A stretch of 64,000 nucleotides of DNA from Rhodococcoides corynebacterioides (GCF_019834675.1 NZ_JABUBU010000008.1:1-64000), one strand, 5' to 3'. Shown: positions 1 to 9,351, counted from the first letter of the stretch. A program made the numbers and translations. The notes: generated by a model not told the origin, from the letters alone.

Positions 1-106
1 AGGCCCGAGCGGTCCCCCACCACGATGCCCGGCAGCAGGCCTGCGGCATCCGGTGGCAGTGCCGCGTCCGACGCCGCGTCCAGCGCGCTGCGCACGGCCG
101 TGGCGG
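1..106. repeat. Inverted copy of 584-689 at window edge (probable assembly fold-back)
   Basis: Every base from 1 to 106 is the reverse complement of 584-689 (base i pairs with base 690-i). Identity stops abruptly at 107/583. The sequence after 107 continues as ordinary comEC coding sequence. A perfect fold-back ending inside a conserved gene at the edge of the sequence is typical of a chimeric contig end. The ATG at 25 in this copy is therefore not a trustworthy gene start. Confidence 0.9.
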
Positions 107-108
107 TC

Positions 109-1590
109 GGGTGCCTCGTTCTCGTGCTGGGGGGCGGGCTGTGGATTCGGCGCGCGGGCTCGCTGCGGGGGGTCGGGACGGTGGTGGTGGCCGCGCTCGT
201 GGTGACCGCGGCGTTCGCGGGAGTGACGGCACTCCGGGTCGACGCCGTGGCGTCCGGGCCCGCCCGCGCCGCCGCCGAGGCCGGGCGGTTCGTCACCGTC
301 GACGGTGTCGTCACCGAGGATCCGCGCCGACTCGACTCGGTCGGTGGGGATCTCGTCGTCCTGACGGTGCGCGCGAGTCGGCTGGCGTCGGGCCGCGACG
401 CCGTGGTGGGGCCGACGACCCTGACGGTGTTCGCCGCCGCGTCCGACTGGACGGGGGTGCCGTTCGGGACACCGGTGACGTTCCGCGCTCGCCTGGCCGT
501 GCCGGACCGACCGGGCCTCGTCGCCGTGGTGGCGCGACCGACCGGTCCGCCGACCGTCGGGCCGGCGCCCTGGTGGGGCCGCGCCGCCACGGCCGTGCGC
601 AGCGCGCTGGACGCGGCGTCGGACGCGGCACTGCCACCGGATGCCGCAGGCCTGCTGCCGGGCATCGTGGTGGGGGACCGCTCGGGCCTCCTGCCGGAGG
701 TCGAGGAGGATTTCACCGAGGCCGGGATGTCGCATCTGACGGCGGTGTCTGGCGCCAACTTCGCGTTCTTCGTGGGTGCGGTGGTGCTGCTGGCGCGGGC
801 GTGCACGCTGGGTCCGCGGGCGACGGTGCTGCTGGCCGGGCTCGCGCTGGTGGCGTTCGTGGTGATCGCCCGTCCGTCGCCGAGCGTGCTGCGGGCGGCG
901 GTCATGGGAGTGCTCGGCCTGCTCGCGCTGCTGACGGGACGTCGTCGCCACGCGATGCCGGCGCTCGCCACCGCCGTGATCGTGCTGCTGGCGGTGGACC
1001 CCGCGCTGGCGGTGTCGTGGGGGTTCGCGTTGTCGGTCACGGCGACCGCGGCGCTGGTGCTGCTGGCACCCGTTCTCCTGCGCTGGTGGGTCGGCGACCC
1101 CGACTCCCCGGACGGTCGGCCGACGCGGTCACCGGTGCGGGGCGCCGTCGTGGTCGCGGTCGCCGCCCATCTGGTGACCGCTCCGCTCGTCGCGGCCATG
1201 GCGGGCCGAACGAGCCTCTACGCGGTGCCGGCGAACCTGCTCGCGGCACCCGTGGTCGGACCGATCACGGTGGTGGGCGCGGCGGCGGCCCTGCTGGCCG
1301 TGATCGACGTCGACGTCGGCGCCCTGGTGGCGGGGGTGACGCGGCTTCCCCTCACCTGGCTCGTCACGGTGGCACGGGTCGGTGCATCCGCCCCCGGCGC
1401 GGTGATTCCCACGTCCGACGGGACCGTCGGGGCGCTGGTGGTGGGTGCGGCCGCCGTCGGTGCGATCGCCGTGTGGTGGTGGCTCCGGCGTCGGCAGGAT
1501 GCGCGGGGTCGGGGCTGTCGGTCGCCCGTGGCACGATCGTCCGGTGACCGCAGCGACCCGCCCCGAGCCCCTTCATCTCGTCCTGGGTGA
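109..1590 (+). CDS. comEC: ComEC/Rec2-family DNA-uptake channel protein, 5'-truncated
   Basis: Polytopic membrane protein of the ComEC/Rec2 family, which forms the inner-membrane channel for single-stranded DNA in competent bacteria. The competence-domain signature HLTAVSGAN lies near 730-760, followed by many hydrophobic segments. There is no C-terminal metallo-beta-lactamase-like domain, as I recall for mycobacterial homologues. Only sequence after 106 is authentic, since the bases before it are an inverted copy of an internal part of the same gene. The true N-terminus is missing, and 109 is simply the first whole codon outside that copy. The 3' end overlaps the start of holA by 47 bases, suggesting co-transcription. 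Natural transformation in this lineage is not implied by the gene alone. Confidence 0.85.
   Translation, partial: GCLVLVLGGGLWIRRAGSLRGVGTVVVAALVVTAAFAGVTALRVDAVASGPARAAAEAGRFVTVDGVVTEDPRRLDSVGGDLVVLTVRASRLASGRDAVVGPTTLTVFAAASDWTGVPFGTPVTFRARLAVPDRPGLVAVVARPTGPPTVGPAPWWGRAATAVRSALDAASDAALPPDAAGLLPGIVVGDRSGLLPEVEEDFTEAGMSHLTAVSGANFAFFVGAVVLLARACTLGPRATVLLAGLALVAFVVIARPSPSVLRAAVMGVLGLLALLTGRRRHAMPALATAVIVLLAVDPALAVSWGFALSVTATAALVLLAPVLLRWWVGDPDSPDGRPTRSPVRGAVVVAVAAHLVTAPLVAAMAGRTSLYAVPANLLAAPVVGPITVVGAAAALLAVIDVDVGALVAGVTRLPLTWLVTVARVGASAPGAVIPTSDGTVGALVVGAAAVGAIAVWWWLRRRQDARGRGCRSPVARSSGDRSDPPRAPSSRPG
584..689. repeat. Genuine partner of the 106-bp inverted repeat, inside comEC
   Basis: This is the copy that makes sense as protein: it encodes the segment of ComEC just before the conserved competence-domain motif HLTAVSGAN, and it is in frame with both flanks. 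It is therefore the source, and 1-106 is the copy. Confidence 0.85.
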
Positions 1591-2521
1591 CGAGGAACTG
1601 CTCGTCGAGCGGGCGGTCTCGTCCATCGTGTCGGCCTTGCGGCGGTCGGCCGGAGAGGCCGCGGACGTGCCCGTCGACACCATCCGGGCGGGTGACACCA
1701 CCACGGCCGAGCTGGCCGAACTGCTCAGCCCGTCGCTGTTCGCCGAGGACCGGGCCGTGATCTTCGAGGCCGCGGCCGAGGCGGGCAAGGACGCCGTCAC
1801 GCTGGTGCAGGACGCGGCGTCGTCGCCCGTGGACGGGGTGGTGCTGATCGTGCTGCATTCCGGTGGGGGACGGGCGAAGTCGATGGTCGGCGTGCTGCAG
1901 AAGGCGGGCGCCGTGGTGCACGAGTGCGCCAAGCTCACCAAGGCGTCGGACCGCGTCGACTTCGTCCGCGGGGAGTTCCGCCGTCACGACGTGCGAGTGG
2001 CGCCGGACGCGATCGCGGCCCTGGTCGACGCCGTCGGTTCGGATCTGCGCGAGCTCGCCGCCGCCTGTTCGCAGCTGGTGTCGGACACCGGCGGCAAGGT
2101 CGACGTGGCCGCCGTGAAGCGGTACTACTCGGGCCGCGCGGAGGTCACCGGCTTCGACATCGCGGACAAGGCGGTGGCGGGGGAGAAGGCCGCGGCGCTC
2201 GAGGCGCTGCGCTGGGCCATGCTGGGCGGCGCCCCGCACGTGTTGCTCGCCGATGCGTTGGCCGACGCCGTGCACACGGTCGCGCGGGTGGGCTCCGCCG
2301 GCCGCGGCGACCCGTTCCGCCTGGCACCGGAACTCGGCATGCCGCCGTGGAAGGTGAAGAAGGCCCAGGCGCAGGCACGGCACTGGGACCCGGAACGTAT
2401 CGCGGCCGCGCTGCAGGTGGTGGCCACCCTGAACGCGGACGTCAAGGGCCAGGCCGCCGATGCGGACTACGCGGTCGAGCGCGCGGTGAGCGTCGTCGCC
2501 GGACTGGCCGGAGCTCGGTAG
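1544..2521 (+). CDS. holA: DNA polymerase III subunit delta
   Basis: Delta subunit of the clamp loader, which opens the beta sliding clamp for loading on DNA. The 325-residue product begins with the typical [11 protein letters not shown] segment (AAA+ like fold without a functional Walker A) and has the helical collar region towards the C-terminus. I chose the GTG at 1544 because it places the LVLGDEE motif about ten residues from the N-terminus, as in relatives. Upstream in-frame starts lie inside comEC and would add a proline/arginine-rich extension. It overlaps the comEC 3' end by 47 bases, and a hairpin follows ten bases after the stop. Confidence 0.93.
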   Translation: MTAATRPEPLHLVLGDEELLVERAVSSIVSALRRSAGEAADVPVDTIRAGDTTTAELAELLSPSLFAEDRAVIFEAAAEAGKDAVTLVQDAASSPVDGVVLIVLHSGGGRAKSMVGVLQKAGAVVHECAKLTKASDRVDFVRGEFRRHDVRVAPDAIAALVDAVGSDLRELAAACSQLVSDTGGKVDVAAVKRYYSGRAEVTGFDIADKAVAGEKAAALEALRWAMLGGAPHVLLADALADAVHTVARVGSAGRGDPFRLAPELGMPPWKVKKAQAQARHWDPERIAAALQVVATLNADVKGQAADADYAVERAVSVVAGLAGAR

Positions 2522-2530
2522 AACGCACGA

Positions 2531-2560
2531 CACCCCGGTCGCCCAGAGGCAACCGGGGTG
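2531..2560. terminator. Hairpin between convergent holA and rpsT
   Basis: CACCCCGGT (2531-2539) pairs perfectly with ACCGGGGTG (2552-2560) around a 12-base loop. It sits between two convergent genes and lacks a T-run, as is common in actinobacteria. It could serve both strands. Confidence 0.7.
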
Positions 2561-2620
2561 ATCGGCGTGGCACGACCGCGGCGCGTCACTCCCCGCGCGG
2601 GGAGCGGACCGTGGTGTGGA

Positions 2621-2881
2621 TCAGAGCTTGTTGAACGCCAGGGACAGCGCCGACTTCTTGTTGGCGGCCTGGTTCTTGTGGATGACGCCCTTGCTGGCCG
2701 CCTTGTCGAGCTGACGGCTGGTCGACTGCAGCAGGGTCTCGGCCTTGGTCTTGTCGCCGGCCGCAGCGGCCTCGCGGAACGACCGCACGGCGGTGCGCAG
2801 CGACGACTTCACCGACTGGTTGCGCAGACGCTGACGCTCGTTGGTCGCAATGCGCTTCACCTGGGACTTGATGTTGGCCAC
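2621..2881 (-). CDS. rpsT: 30S ribosomal protein S20
   Basis: Small basic protein of the 30S subunit that binds 16S rRNA early in assembly. The 86-residue product starts [10 protein letters not shown] after the initiator and ends LSLAFNKL, typical for S20 in length and composition. The GTG at 2881 is preceded by GAAGGA about nine bases upstream. A longer open frame back to 2935 adds residues not found in S20. It lies convergent to holA. Confidence 0.96.
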   Translation of the reverse strand: MANIKSQVKRIATNERQRLRNQSVKSSLRTAVRSFREAAAAGDKTKAETLLQSTSRQLDKAASKGVIHKNQAANKKSALSLAFNKL

Positions 2882-3132
2882 GCTGGAATATCCTTCGCTT
2901 CTTCTCGGTCCGGGACGGCTGGCTCCGGGGAACAACTCCGGCCGTGACGTGCTGTGCTCGTGCTAAGCATGCGGCGGGCACCAATGACGTGCCCACGCCC
3001 GACGATCGAGACTACCAGCGGCGGCGCGGAGAACCCAATCCGTCGGGGCGTGTGGCCACCGAGACGGCTGTGACGGAGGGCAATCATCGTGTCCCCCGTG
3101 CCGGGACACACTTCTCGAGGCACCATGACGCC

Positions 3133-4902
3133 ATGAGCCCACGGTCCACCGCGACGGACAAACCGGCGAAGTCCGCGCAGAAGGCGGCGCAGTCGCCGAA
3201 ATCGGCGCAGTCCACGCAGTCGCCGCAGTCGCCGAAGCCGGCGCAGTCGTCACAGTCGCAGAAGACGGCCACGCGGTCGTCCCGGTCGACCGCGCGCACG
3301 TCGACGACGGACGGGGTGTTCGGCGGGTACAGCGACGTGGGTCGCTACGGGCTCGCGTTCGACGAGATGTTCGATGGTGACGGCGGTCTGCGCGGGCCGT
3401 ACAAGGGCATCCACAAGGCGTTGGCTCCGTCGGACGTCGCGGAACTCGAGGCCCGCTCGGACGCGCTGGGCCGCGCCTTCGTCGACCAGGGCATCACGTT
3501 CTCGCTGTCCGGGCAGGAACGGCCGTTCCCGTTGGACCTGGTACCCCGTGTCATCGCCGCGGCGGAGTGGAACAAGCTCGAGCGCGGCATCACCCAGCGG
3601 GTCAAGGCGCTCGAGATGTTCCTCGCGGACATCTACGGCGACCAGGAGATCCTGCGTGACGGTGTGGTGCCCAAGCGGCTGGTGACCTCGTGCGAGCACT
3701 TCCACCGCGAGGCGTTCGGCATCGTGCCGCCCAACGGCGTGCGCATCCACGTCGCCGGTATCGACCTGGTGCGCGACGCCGAGGGCACGTTCCGGGTGCT
3801 GGAGGACAACCTCCGCTCGCCGTCGGGCGTCAGCTACGTGATGGAGAACCGCCGCACCATGGCGCGGGTCTTCCCGGACCTGTTCGCGAGCCACCGCGTC
3901 CGCGCGGTGGGTGACTACGCGACCCACCTGCTCCGCGCCCTGCGCGCGGCGGCGGCGATCAACGAGGCCGATCCGACCGTCGTCGTCCTGACTCCCGGCG
4001 TCGCCAATTCCGCGTACTTCGAGCACTCGCTGCTCGCCCGGTTGATGGGCGTCGAGCTCGTCGAGGGTCGCGACCTGTTCTGCCGCGACAACGTCGTCTA
4101 CATGCGCACCACGGAGGGCGAGCGGCAGGTCGACGTCATCTACCGACGGATCGACGACGACTACCTGGACCCGATGCAGTTCCGGCCCGACTCGGTGCTG
4201 GGGGTGGCCGGGCTGGTCAACGCCGCGCGCGCCGGCAACGTCGTCATCTCGAGTGCGGTGGGCAACGGCGTCGGCGACGACAAGCTGACCTACACCTACG
4301 TGCCGACCATCATCGAGTACTACCTGGGCGAGAAGCCGCTGCTGGCGAACGTCGACACCTATCGCTGCTGGCTGCCCGAGGAGTGCGAGGAAGTGCTCGA
4401 CCGGGTGAACGAGCTGGTCATCAAGCCGGTCGAGGGCTCGGGTGGGTACGGCATCGTCTTCGGTCCCGACGCCACTGCGAAGGAACTCAACACGATCACG
4501 CGCAAGATCAAGGCCGACCCGCGCGGGTGGATCGCGCAACCGGTGGTGCAGCTGTCGACGGTGCCCACCAAGATCGGCGATCAGCTGGCGCCGCGGCACG
4601 TCGACCTGCGTCCGTTCGCGGTGAACGACGGCGACGACGTCTGGGTGCTGCCGGGCGGTCTGACCCGCGTCGCGCTGCCCGAGGGTTCGCTGGTGGTCAA
4701 CTCCAGCCAGGGCGGCGGCAGCAAGGACACCTGGGTGCTGGCGAGCCGGACCTCGTCGGAAGAGCGGGAACTCGGCGGGCAGGAGATCGTGAGCGAGCCG
4801 CCGTCGTCACCGACCGCGCCGCAGGGACCCGAGCTGACGTCGTCGCAGATCCAGCAGCAACAGCAGGCGCGCATCGCCGACACCGGAACGGGGGCCGAGT
4901 GA
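3133..4902 (+). CDS. Circularly permuted ATP-grasp protein (DUF404/DUF407), operon with alpha-E and transglutaminase
   Basis: 589-residue member of the circularly permuted ATP-grasp type 2 family. ATP-grasp enzymes activate a carboxylate by phosphorylation and join it to an amine, and comparative genomics has proposed peptide or amide ligation for this family, though the substrate is unknown. Residues about 1-60 are an imperfect repeat rich in Ser, Gln, Lys and Pro (3166-3290). The catalytic core covers about 65-555, and the tail is Gln-rich. The ATG at 3133 follows a GAGG at 3117-3120; an open frame extends further upstream without family resemblance. The stop overlaps the next ATG (TGATG), so the three genes 3133-6712 form one translationally coupled operon. 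Mycobacterial counterparts lie beside holA and rpsT as here. Confidence 0.9.
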   Translation: MSPRSTATDKPAKSAQKAAQSPKSAQSTQSPQSPKPAQSSQSQKTATRSSRSTARTSTTDGVFGGYSDVGRYGLAFDEMFDGDGGLRGPYKGIHKALAPSDVAELEARSDALGRAFVDQGITFSLSGQERPFPLDLVPRVIAAAEWNKLERGITQRVKALEMFLADIYGDQEILRDGVVPKRLVTSCEHFHREAFGIVPPNGVRIHVAGIDLVRDAEGTFRVLEDNLRSPSGVSYVMENRRTMARVFPDLFASHRVRAVGDYATHLLRALRAAAAINEADPTVVVLTPGVANSAYFEHSLLARLMGVELVEGRDLFCRDNVVYMRTTEGERQVDVIYRRIDDDYLDPMQFRPDSVLGVAGLVNAARAGNVVISSAVGNGVGDDKLTYTYVPTIIEYYLGEKPLLANVDTYRCWLPEECEEVLDRVNELVIKPVEGSGGYGIVFGPDATAKELNTITRKIKADPRGWIAQPVVQLSTVPTKIGDQLAPRHVDLRPFAVNDGDDVWVLPGGLTRVALPEGSLVVNSSQGGGSKDTWVLASRTSSEERELGGQEIVSEPPSSPTAPQGPELTSSQIQQQQQARIADTGTGAE

Positions 4903-5873
4903 TGTTGGCACGCAACGCGGAATCGCTGTACTGGATCGGGCGCTACGTCGAGCGCGCGGACGACACCGCCCGCATTCTCGACGTCACGGTGCACCAGCTG
5001 CTCGAGGACGCCACCGTCGATCCCGACCACGCGTCGCGAGTGCTGTTGCGCGTCCTCGGGTTCGAGCTTCCCGCCGAGCGGCTCGACGTCTGGTCGTTGA
5101 CGGAACTGGTCGCGTTCTCCCGGAACGGCACGGGGTCCATCGTCGACTCGCTGTCGAGCGCCCGCGAGAACGCGCGCGGCGCACGGGAAGTCACGTCCAG
5201 CGAGATGTGGGAGTGTCTGAACACCACGTACAACGCCCTGAACGATCGCATCCGCGCGTCGAAGCGACTCGGGCCGCACGAGTTCTTCAGCTTCATCGAG
5301 GAGCGGGCCGCGATGTTCGCCGGTCTGGCGGACTCCACGCTCAGCCGCGACGACGGCTACCGCTTCCTCCTGCTGGGGAGGTCCGTCGAACGGGTCGACA
5401 TGACCGTGCGGCTCCTGCTGGCGCGGGCCGGCGACCGGCCGTCGTCGCCGGCGTGGGTCACGGTGCTGCGGTCGGCCGGAGCGCACGACACCTACCTGCG
5501 GACCTATCGGGGCGCCCTGGACGCGCAGCGGGTGCTGGAGTTCATGGTGCTCGACCGACTGTTCCCGCGCTCGATCTTCTACGCGCTCAGCCAGGCCGAG
5601 GCGTCGCTCGACGAGCTCGACCACCGCCCGGACAGCCGCGTGGGGTCGACCGCGGAGGCGCAGCGATTGCTCGGCCGGGCGCGGAGCGAACTCGAGTTCC
5701 TGCAACCGGGAGCGTTGCTCGAGGACCTGCAGGATCGTCTGATGGCGCTGCAGGCCGTGTGCAGCGAGGTGGGTGACGCGATCTCCACGCAGTACTTCCA
5801 CGCAGCGCCCTGGGTGGCGTGGACGGATGCCGGAGCGCGAACGGACGTCGCGCAGGTGGAGGGAGAGCTGTGA
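4902..5873 (+). CDS. Alpha-E domain protein (DUF403), ATP-grasp partner
   Basis: 323-residue all-helical protein of the alpha-E family, starting LARNAESLYWIGRYVERADD, the family signature. Its biochemical role is not established. It is nearly always encoded next to a circularly permuted ATP-grasp protein and a transglutaminase-like protein, so a scaffold or partner role in the same ligation/hydrolysis pathway is inferred. The ATG shares its A with the upstream TGA, and its own TGA lies inside the GTGA start of the next gene. Confidence 0.9.
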   Translation: MLARNAESLYWIGRYVERADDTARILDVTVHQLLEDATVDPDHASRVLLRVLGFELPAERLDVWSLTELVAFSRNGTGSIVDSLSSARENARGAREVTSSEMWECLNTTYNALNDRIRASKRLGPHEFFSFIEERAAMFAGLADSTLSRDDGYRFLLLGRSVERVDMTVRLLLARAGDRPSSPAWVTVLRSAGAHDTYLRTYRGALDAQRVLEFMVLDRLFPRSIFYALSQAEASLDELDHRPDSRVGSTAEAQRLLGRARSELEFLQPGALLEDLQDRLMALQAVCSEVGDAISTQYFHAAPWVAWTDAGARTDVAQVEGEL

Positions 5874-6712
5874 GCTGGCGACTGCGCGTGGTGCACACCA
5901 CGGGCTACAACTACGACGCGCCGGTGACGTCGTCGTACAACGAGGCGCGGTTGACCCCTCGGAGCGACAATCGGCAGAACGTCATCCTGAACCGCGTCGA
6001 AACGGATCCGGCGACGCGCTCCTACCGCTACACGGACTACTGGGGCACCGCGGTCACGGCGTTCGACCTCCACGCCCCGCACACGTCGCTCGAGGTGGTG
6101 GGCTCCTCGGTGGTCGAGACCGACGCCTTCACCCCGCCCGCCGAACCGTCGGAGTGGGGAGACCTCCACGCGGACGCGGTGACCGACCGGTTCGACGAGC
6201 TGCTCGGCACCAGCACCTACGTGCCCGCCAACCGCCAGTTGGCGTCCGTCGCGAAGAAATTGGCCAAGGACCGCACGCCCTACGAGGCGGTGACCGCCGT
6301 CGCCGAGTGGGTGCACGCCGAGATGGCCTACGTGCCGGGAACCACCGGCGTGCACACCTCCGCCGTCGAGGCGTACGCGGAGAAGAAGGGCGTCTGCCAG
6401 GACTACGCCCACCTGACCCTGCTGATGCTCCGGAGCGTCGGTATCCCGGCGCGCTACGTGTCCGGCTACCTGCATCCCACGGCCGACGCGGTGGTAGGGG
6501 AGTCCGTCGAGGGACAGTCCCACGCGTGGGTGGAGGCCTGGACCGGATCGTGGTGGGGCTACGACCCCACCAACGCCGTGCCGGTGCGCGAACAACACGT
6601 GTCCGTGGGCATCGGCCGCGACTACGCCGACGTGCCGCCGCTCAAGGGCATCTTCTCCGGGGGCGGTTCCACGGAGTTGGACGTGGTCGTGGAGATCACC
6701 CGGCTCGCCTGA
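5870..6712 (+). CDS. Transglutaminase-like cysteine protease/amidase of the ATP-grasp operon
   Basis: 280 residues: a bacterial transglutaminase N-terminal region (about 1-85) followed by the transglutaminase core. The papain-like triad is visible as Cys176 (GVCQDYAH), His218 (QSHAWVEA) and Asp232 (YDPTNA). Members of this group usually hydrolyse or transfer amide bonds; the substrate here is unknown. The GTG at 5870 overlaps the upstream stop by four bases and is preceded by a strong GGAGGGAG. It ends six bases before the convergent PemK-like gene. Confidence 0.9.
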   Translation: MSWRLRVVHTTGYNYDAPVTSSYNEARLTPRSDNRQNVILNRVETDPATRSYRYTDYWGTAVTAFDLHAPHTSLEVVGSSVVETDAFTPPAEPSEWGDLHADAVTDRFDELLGTSTYVPANRQLASVAKKLAKDRTPYEAVTAVAEWVHAEMAYVPGTTGVHTSAVEAYAEKKGVCQDYAHLTLLMLRSVGIPARYVSGYLHPTADAVVGESVEGQSHAWVEAWTGSWWGYDPTNAVPVREQHVSVGIGRDYADVPPLKGIFSGGGSTELDVVVEITRLA

Positions 6713-6718
6713 CCGGAG

Positions 6719-7282
6719 TCAGTGCCAGGAGAAGTCCGACTTCAACCGGGCCGCGACGGTGTCGAACTTCTCGCGCGGGAAGATCGCACCCTCGCGGCGG
6801 ATGCCGGCCTCGGGCACGTCGAGCACGCGGTCCAGACGCAGCCAGCTGGGTCGGCCCTGCCCGTCCCAGGGGCCGGAGCCGACGGCGAGCCAGTCACGGT
6901 CGCCGTCGTGGTTCTTGCTCGAGAGCATGAGGCCGAGCAGCGTCCCGCCGTCTCGACCGACGACGAGGACCGGCCGGTCCTTGCCCTGCGACGGGTCCTC
7001 CTCGTAGGCGACCCACGTCCAGACGATCTCGCCGGGATCGGCGGCGCCGTCGAGAGCGGGCGCGTACTCGATTCGCCGCGCCCGTGCCGCCGTGGGGGCC
7101 GACGTGGTGGTCACCGGTCGCCCGGACGGAGCAGCGGGCGTCGACGTGCCCGCGCGTCGTGCGGCGATCTGCTCCTGCACGCGATCGAGTGCGCCGGACC
7201 GCTGCAACTGACGGAACAGGCGCGGCCCCTCCGCGACGGCGAGGCGGCCCAGCTTCTTCCCGATCTGTCCCAGCGTTGGCAT
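6719..7282 (-). CDS. PemK/MazF-like domain protein, no antitoxin partner
   Basis: 187 residues. An N-terminal helical stretch (about 1-45) and a Ser/Thr/Ala-rich linker precede a C-terminal PemK/MazF-type beta-barrel (about 80-187) with the typical GKDRPVLVVGR segment. MazF toxins cut single-stranded RNA, but no antitoxin gene is adjacent and the domain is fused to a long N-terminal region, so a classical toxin role is doubtful. The ATG at 7282 follows TAATCT at 7290-7295 by seven bases, pointing to leaderless translation. It is divergent from lepA, a position I recall for mycobacterial Rv2405. Confidence 0.8.
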   Translation of the reverse strand: MPTLGQIGKKLGRLAVAEGPRLFRQLQRSGALDRVQEQIAARRAGTSTPAAPSGRPVTTTSAPTAARARRIEYAPALDGAADPGEIVWTWVAYEEDPSQGKDRPVLVVGRDGGTLLGLMLSSKNHDGDRDWLAVGSGPWDGQGRPSWLRLDRVLDVPEAGIRREGAIFPREKFDTVAARLKSDFSWH

Positions 7283-7289
7283 GGGATTC

Positions 7290-7295
7290 AGATTA
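7290..7295 (-). promoter_or_regulatory. -10 element TAATCT, leaderless start of PemK-like gene
   Basis: TAATCT on the minus strand is separated by seven bases from the ATG at 7282. This is the spacing expected when transcription begins at the start codon itself. No -35 element stands out. Confidence 0.6.
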
Positions 7296-7445
7296 CCGAG
7301 TCCCTCGGTGGTGACTCTCCCGTGCGCGGTGGGATGCGGACCCTCACCTCGAATGATCGTGGCCGTCGCGCTGATCGTGCCGGCCCGGGTCGGCTCGCGG
7401 CGGGCATCGGTGACCACCGACGTCCGCCGCGGGGCGTACTGCGGA

Positions 7446-7451
7446 TATTCT
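7446..7451 (+). promoter_or_regulatory. Probable lepA -10 element TATTCT with Shine-Dalgarno at 7493-7497
   Basis: TATTCT fits the actinobacterial TAnnnT -10. Transcription from about 7458 would give a leader near 46 bases. An AGGAG at 7493-7497 stands six bases before the ATC at 7504, the normal distance for ribosome binding, which supports initiation there. Confidence 0.55.
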
Positions 7452-7503
7452 GGGCAGTGCGCCGTCCGCCACCTGCGGATCACGCTCGTCTTAGGAGTTT
7501 CCC

Positions 7504-9345
7504 ATCGCCAGTTTCGCCGACACGACGTTCACGGATCCCGCCCGCATCCGTAACTTCTGCATCATCGCCCACATCGACCACGGCAAGTCGACGTTGGCGG
7601 ACCGGATGCTGCAGCTCACGGGCGTGATCGACGACCGGTCCATGCGTGCCCAGTACCTCGACCGCATGGACATCGAGCGCGAACGCGGCATCACCATCAA
7701 GGCGCAGAACGTGCGTCTGCCGTGGAAGGTGGGCGACACCGAGCACGTGCTGCACCTCATCGACACGCCCGGCCACGTCGACTTCACGTACGAGGTCTCG
7801 CGTGCGCTCGAGGCGTGCGAGGGTGCGGTTCTGCTGGTCGACGCCGCGCAGGGCATCGAGGCGCAGACCCTGGCCAACCTGTACCTGGCGCTGGACAAGG
7901 ACCTGGAGATCATCCCGGTCCTCAACAAGATCGACCTGCCCGCCGCCGACCCGGACCGCTACGCCGCCGAGATCGCGCACATCGTCGGCTGCGAGGCCGA
8001 CGACGTGCTGCGCGTCTCCGGCAAGACCGGCGAGGGCGTCGAGGCGCTGCTCGACCGCGTCGTCCAGCGCGTGCCCGCCCCGGTGGGCGACGCCGACGGA
8101 CCGGCCCGCGCCATGATCTTCGACTCCGTCTACGACACGTACCGCGGCGTCGTCACCTACGTGCGCGTCGTCGACGGCCGCGTGGTGCCCCGCGAGAAGG
8201 TCAAGATGATGTCGACGGGGTCGACGCACGAGCTGCTCGAGGTGGGCATCGTCTCGCCCGAGCCGAAGGCGACGACGGGCCTCGGCGTCGGTGAGGTGGG
8301 CTACCTCATCACGGGCGTCAAGGACGTGCGCATGTCGAAGGTCGGTGACACCGTCACCACCGCCCGGCACGGCGCGACCGACCCGCTGACCGGGTACCGC
8401 GAACCGCGTCCGATGGTCTACTCCGGGCTCTACCCGGTGGACGGGTCCGACTACCCCAACCTGCGGGACGCGCTGGACAAGCTGCAGCTCAACGACGCCG
8501 CCCTGACCTACGAGCCCGAGACGTCGGTGGCGCTCGGCTTCGGCTTCCGCTGCGGCTTCCTGGGTCTGCTGCACATGGAGATCACGCGTGAGCGGCTCGA
8601 GCGCGAGTTCGGTCTCGACCTGATCTCCACCTCGCCCAACGTGGTCTACCGCGTGGAGCTCGAGGACGGCAGCGAGCACGTCGTCACCAATCCGTCGTAC
8701 TGGCCGGAAGGCAAGGCGCGCAACATCTTCGAGCCGATCGTCAAGTGCACGATCATCTCGCCCAGTGAGTTCATCGGGTCGATCATGGAGCTCTGCCAGA
8801 GCCGCCGCGGTGAGCTCGGCGGCATGGACTACCTGTCCGAGACCCGCGTCGAGATGAGGTACACGATGCCGATGGCGGAGATCATCTTCGACTTCTTCGA
8901 CTCGCTGAAGTCCCGCACCCGCGGCTACGCCTCGCTCGACTACGAGGAGTCCGGCGAGCAGGCCGCGGCCCTGGTCAAGGTGGACATCCTGCTGCAGGGC
9001 GAGGCCGTCGACGCGTTCAGTGCCATCGTGCACAAGGATGCCGCCGGGGCCTACGGCAACAAGATGACCGGCAAGCTCAAGGACCTCATTCCGCGCCAGC
9101 AGTTCGAGGTGCCCATCCAGGCGGCCATCGGGTCGAAGATCATCTCCCGCGAGAACATCCGCGCCATCCGCAAGGACGTGCTGGCCAAGTGCTACGGCGG
9201 CGACATCAGCCGCAAGCGCAAGCTGCTCGAGAAGCAGAAGGAGGGCAAGAAGCGCATGAAGACCATCGGTCGCGTGGACGTCCCCCAGGAAGCGTTCGTG
9301 GCCGCGCTGTCCTCGGACGCGGCGTCGGACAAGCCGAAGAAGTAA
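7504..9345 (+). CDS. lepA: Elongation factor 4 (LepA), apparent ATC start codon
   Basis: Ribosomal back-translocating GTPase EF-4, 613 residues, with the G1 motif AHIDHGKST near residue 23, [14 protein letters not shown] and the conserved lysine-rich C-terminus. The frame has a TAG at 7492-7494 and then no ATG, GTG or TTG until the TTG at 7594. That TTG lies after the P-loop and would give a dead GTPase. The codon correctly placed behind the AGGAG (7493-7497) is ATC at 7504, giving a product starting (M)[17 protein letters not shown]. From memory, the M. tuberculosis protein has PISSFADKTF at the equivalent point, preceded by an annotated extension that the stop codon here rules out. A base error in the read is the alternative. 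Confidence 0.93.
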   Translation: MASFADTTFTDPARIRNFCIIAHIDHGKSTLADRMLQLTGVIDDRSMRAQYLDRMDIERERGITIKAQNVRLPWKVGDTEHVLHLIDTPGHVDFTYEVSRALEACEGAVLLVDAAQGIEAQTLANLYLALDKDLEIIPVLNKIDLPAADPDRYAAEIAHIVGCEADDVLRVSGKTGEGVEALLDRVVQRVPAPVGDADGPARAMIFDSVYDTYRGVVTYVRVVDGRVVPREKVKMMSTGSTHELLEVGIVSPEPKATTGLGVGEVGYLITGVKDVRMSKVGDTVTTARHGATDPLTGYREPRPMVYSGLYPVDGSDYPNLRDALDKLQLNDAALTYEPETSVALGFGFRCGFLGLLHMEITRERLEREFGLDLISTSPNVVYRVELEDGSEHVVTNPSYWPEGKARNIFEPIVKCTIISPSEFIGSIMELCQSRRGELGGMDYLSETRVEMRYTMPMAEIIFDFFDSLKSRTRGYASLDYEESGEQAAALVKVDILLQGEAVDAFSAIVHKDAAGAYGNKMTGKLKDLIPRQQFEVPIQAAIGSKIISRENIRAIRKDVLAKCYGGDISRKRKLLEKQKEGKKRMKTIGRVDVPQEAFVAALSSDAASDKPKK

Positions 9346-9351
9346 TTCAGC

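Noticed and set aside
25-108. ATG at 25 as the start of comEC
   Set aside because: It lies in the inverted copy of 584-689, so the first 28 codons are artefactual.
6719-7282. Complete toxin-antitoxin module
   Set aside because: No antitoxin-sized ORF is found on either side; the neighbours are a transglutaminase gene and lepA.
7594-9345. TTG at 7594 as the lepA start
   Set aside because: It would delete the GTP-binding P-loop; the ATC at 7504 with its ribosome site explains the conserved N-terminus.
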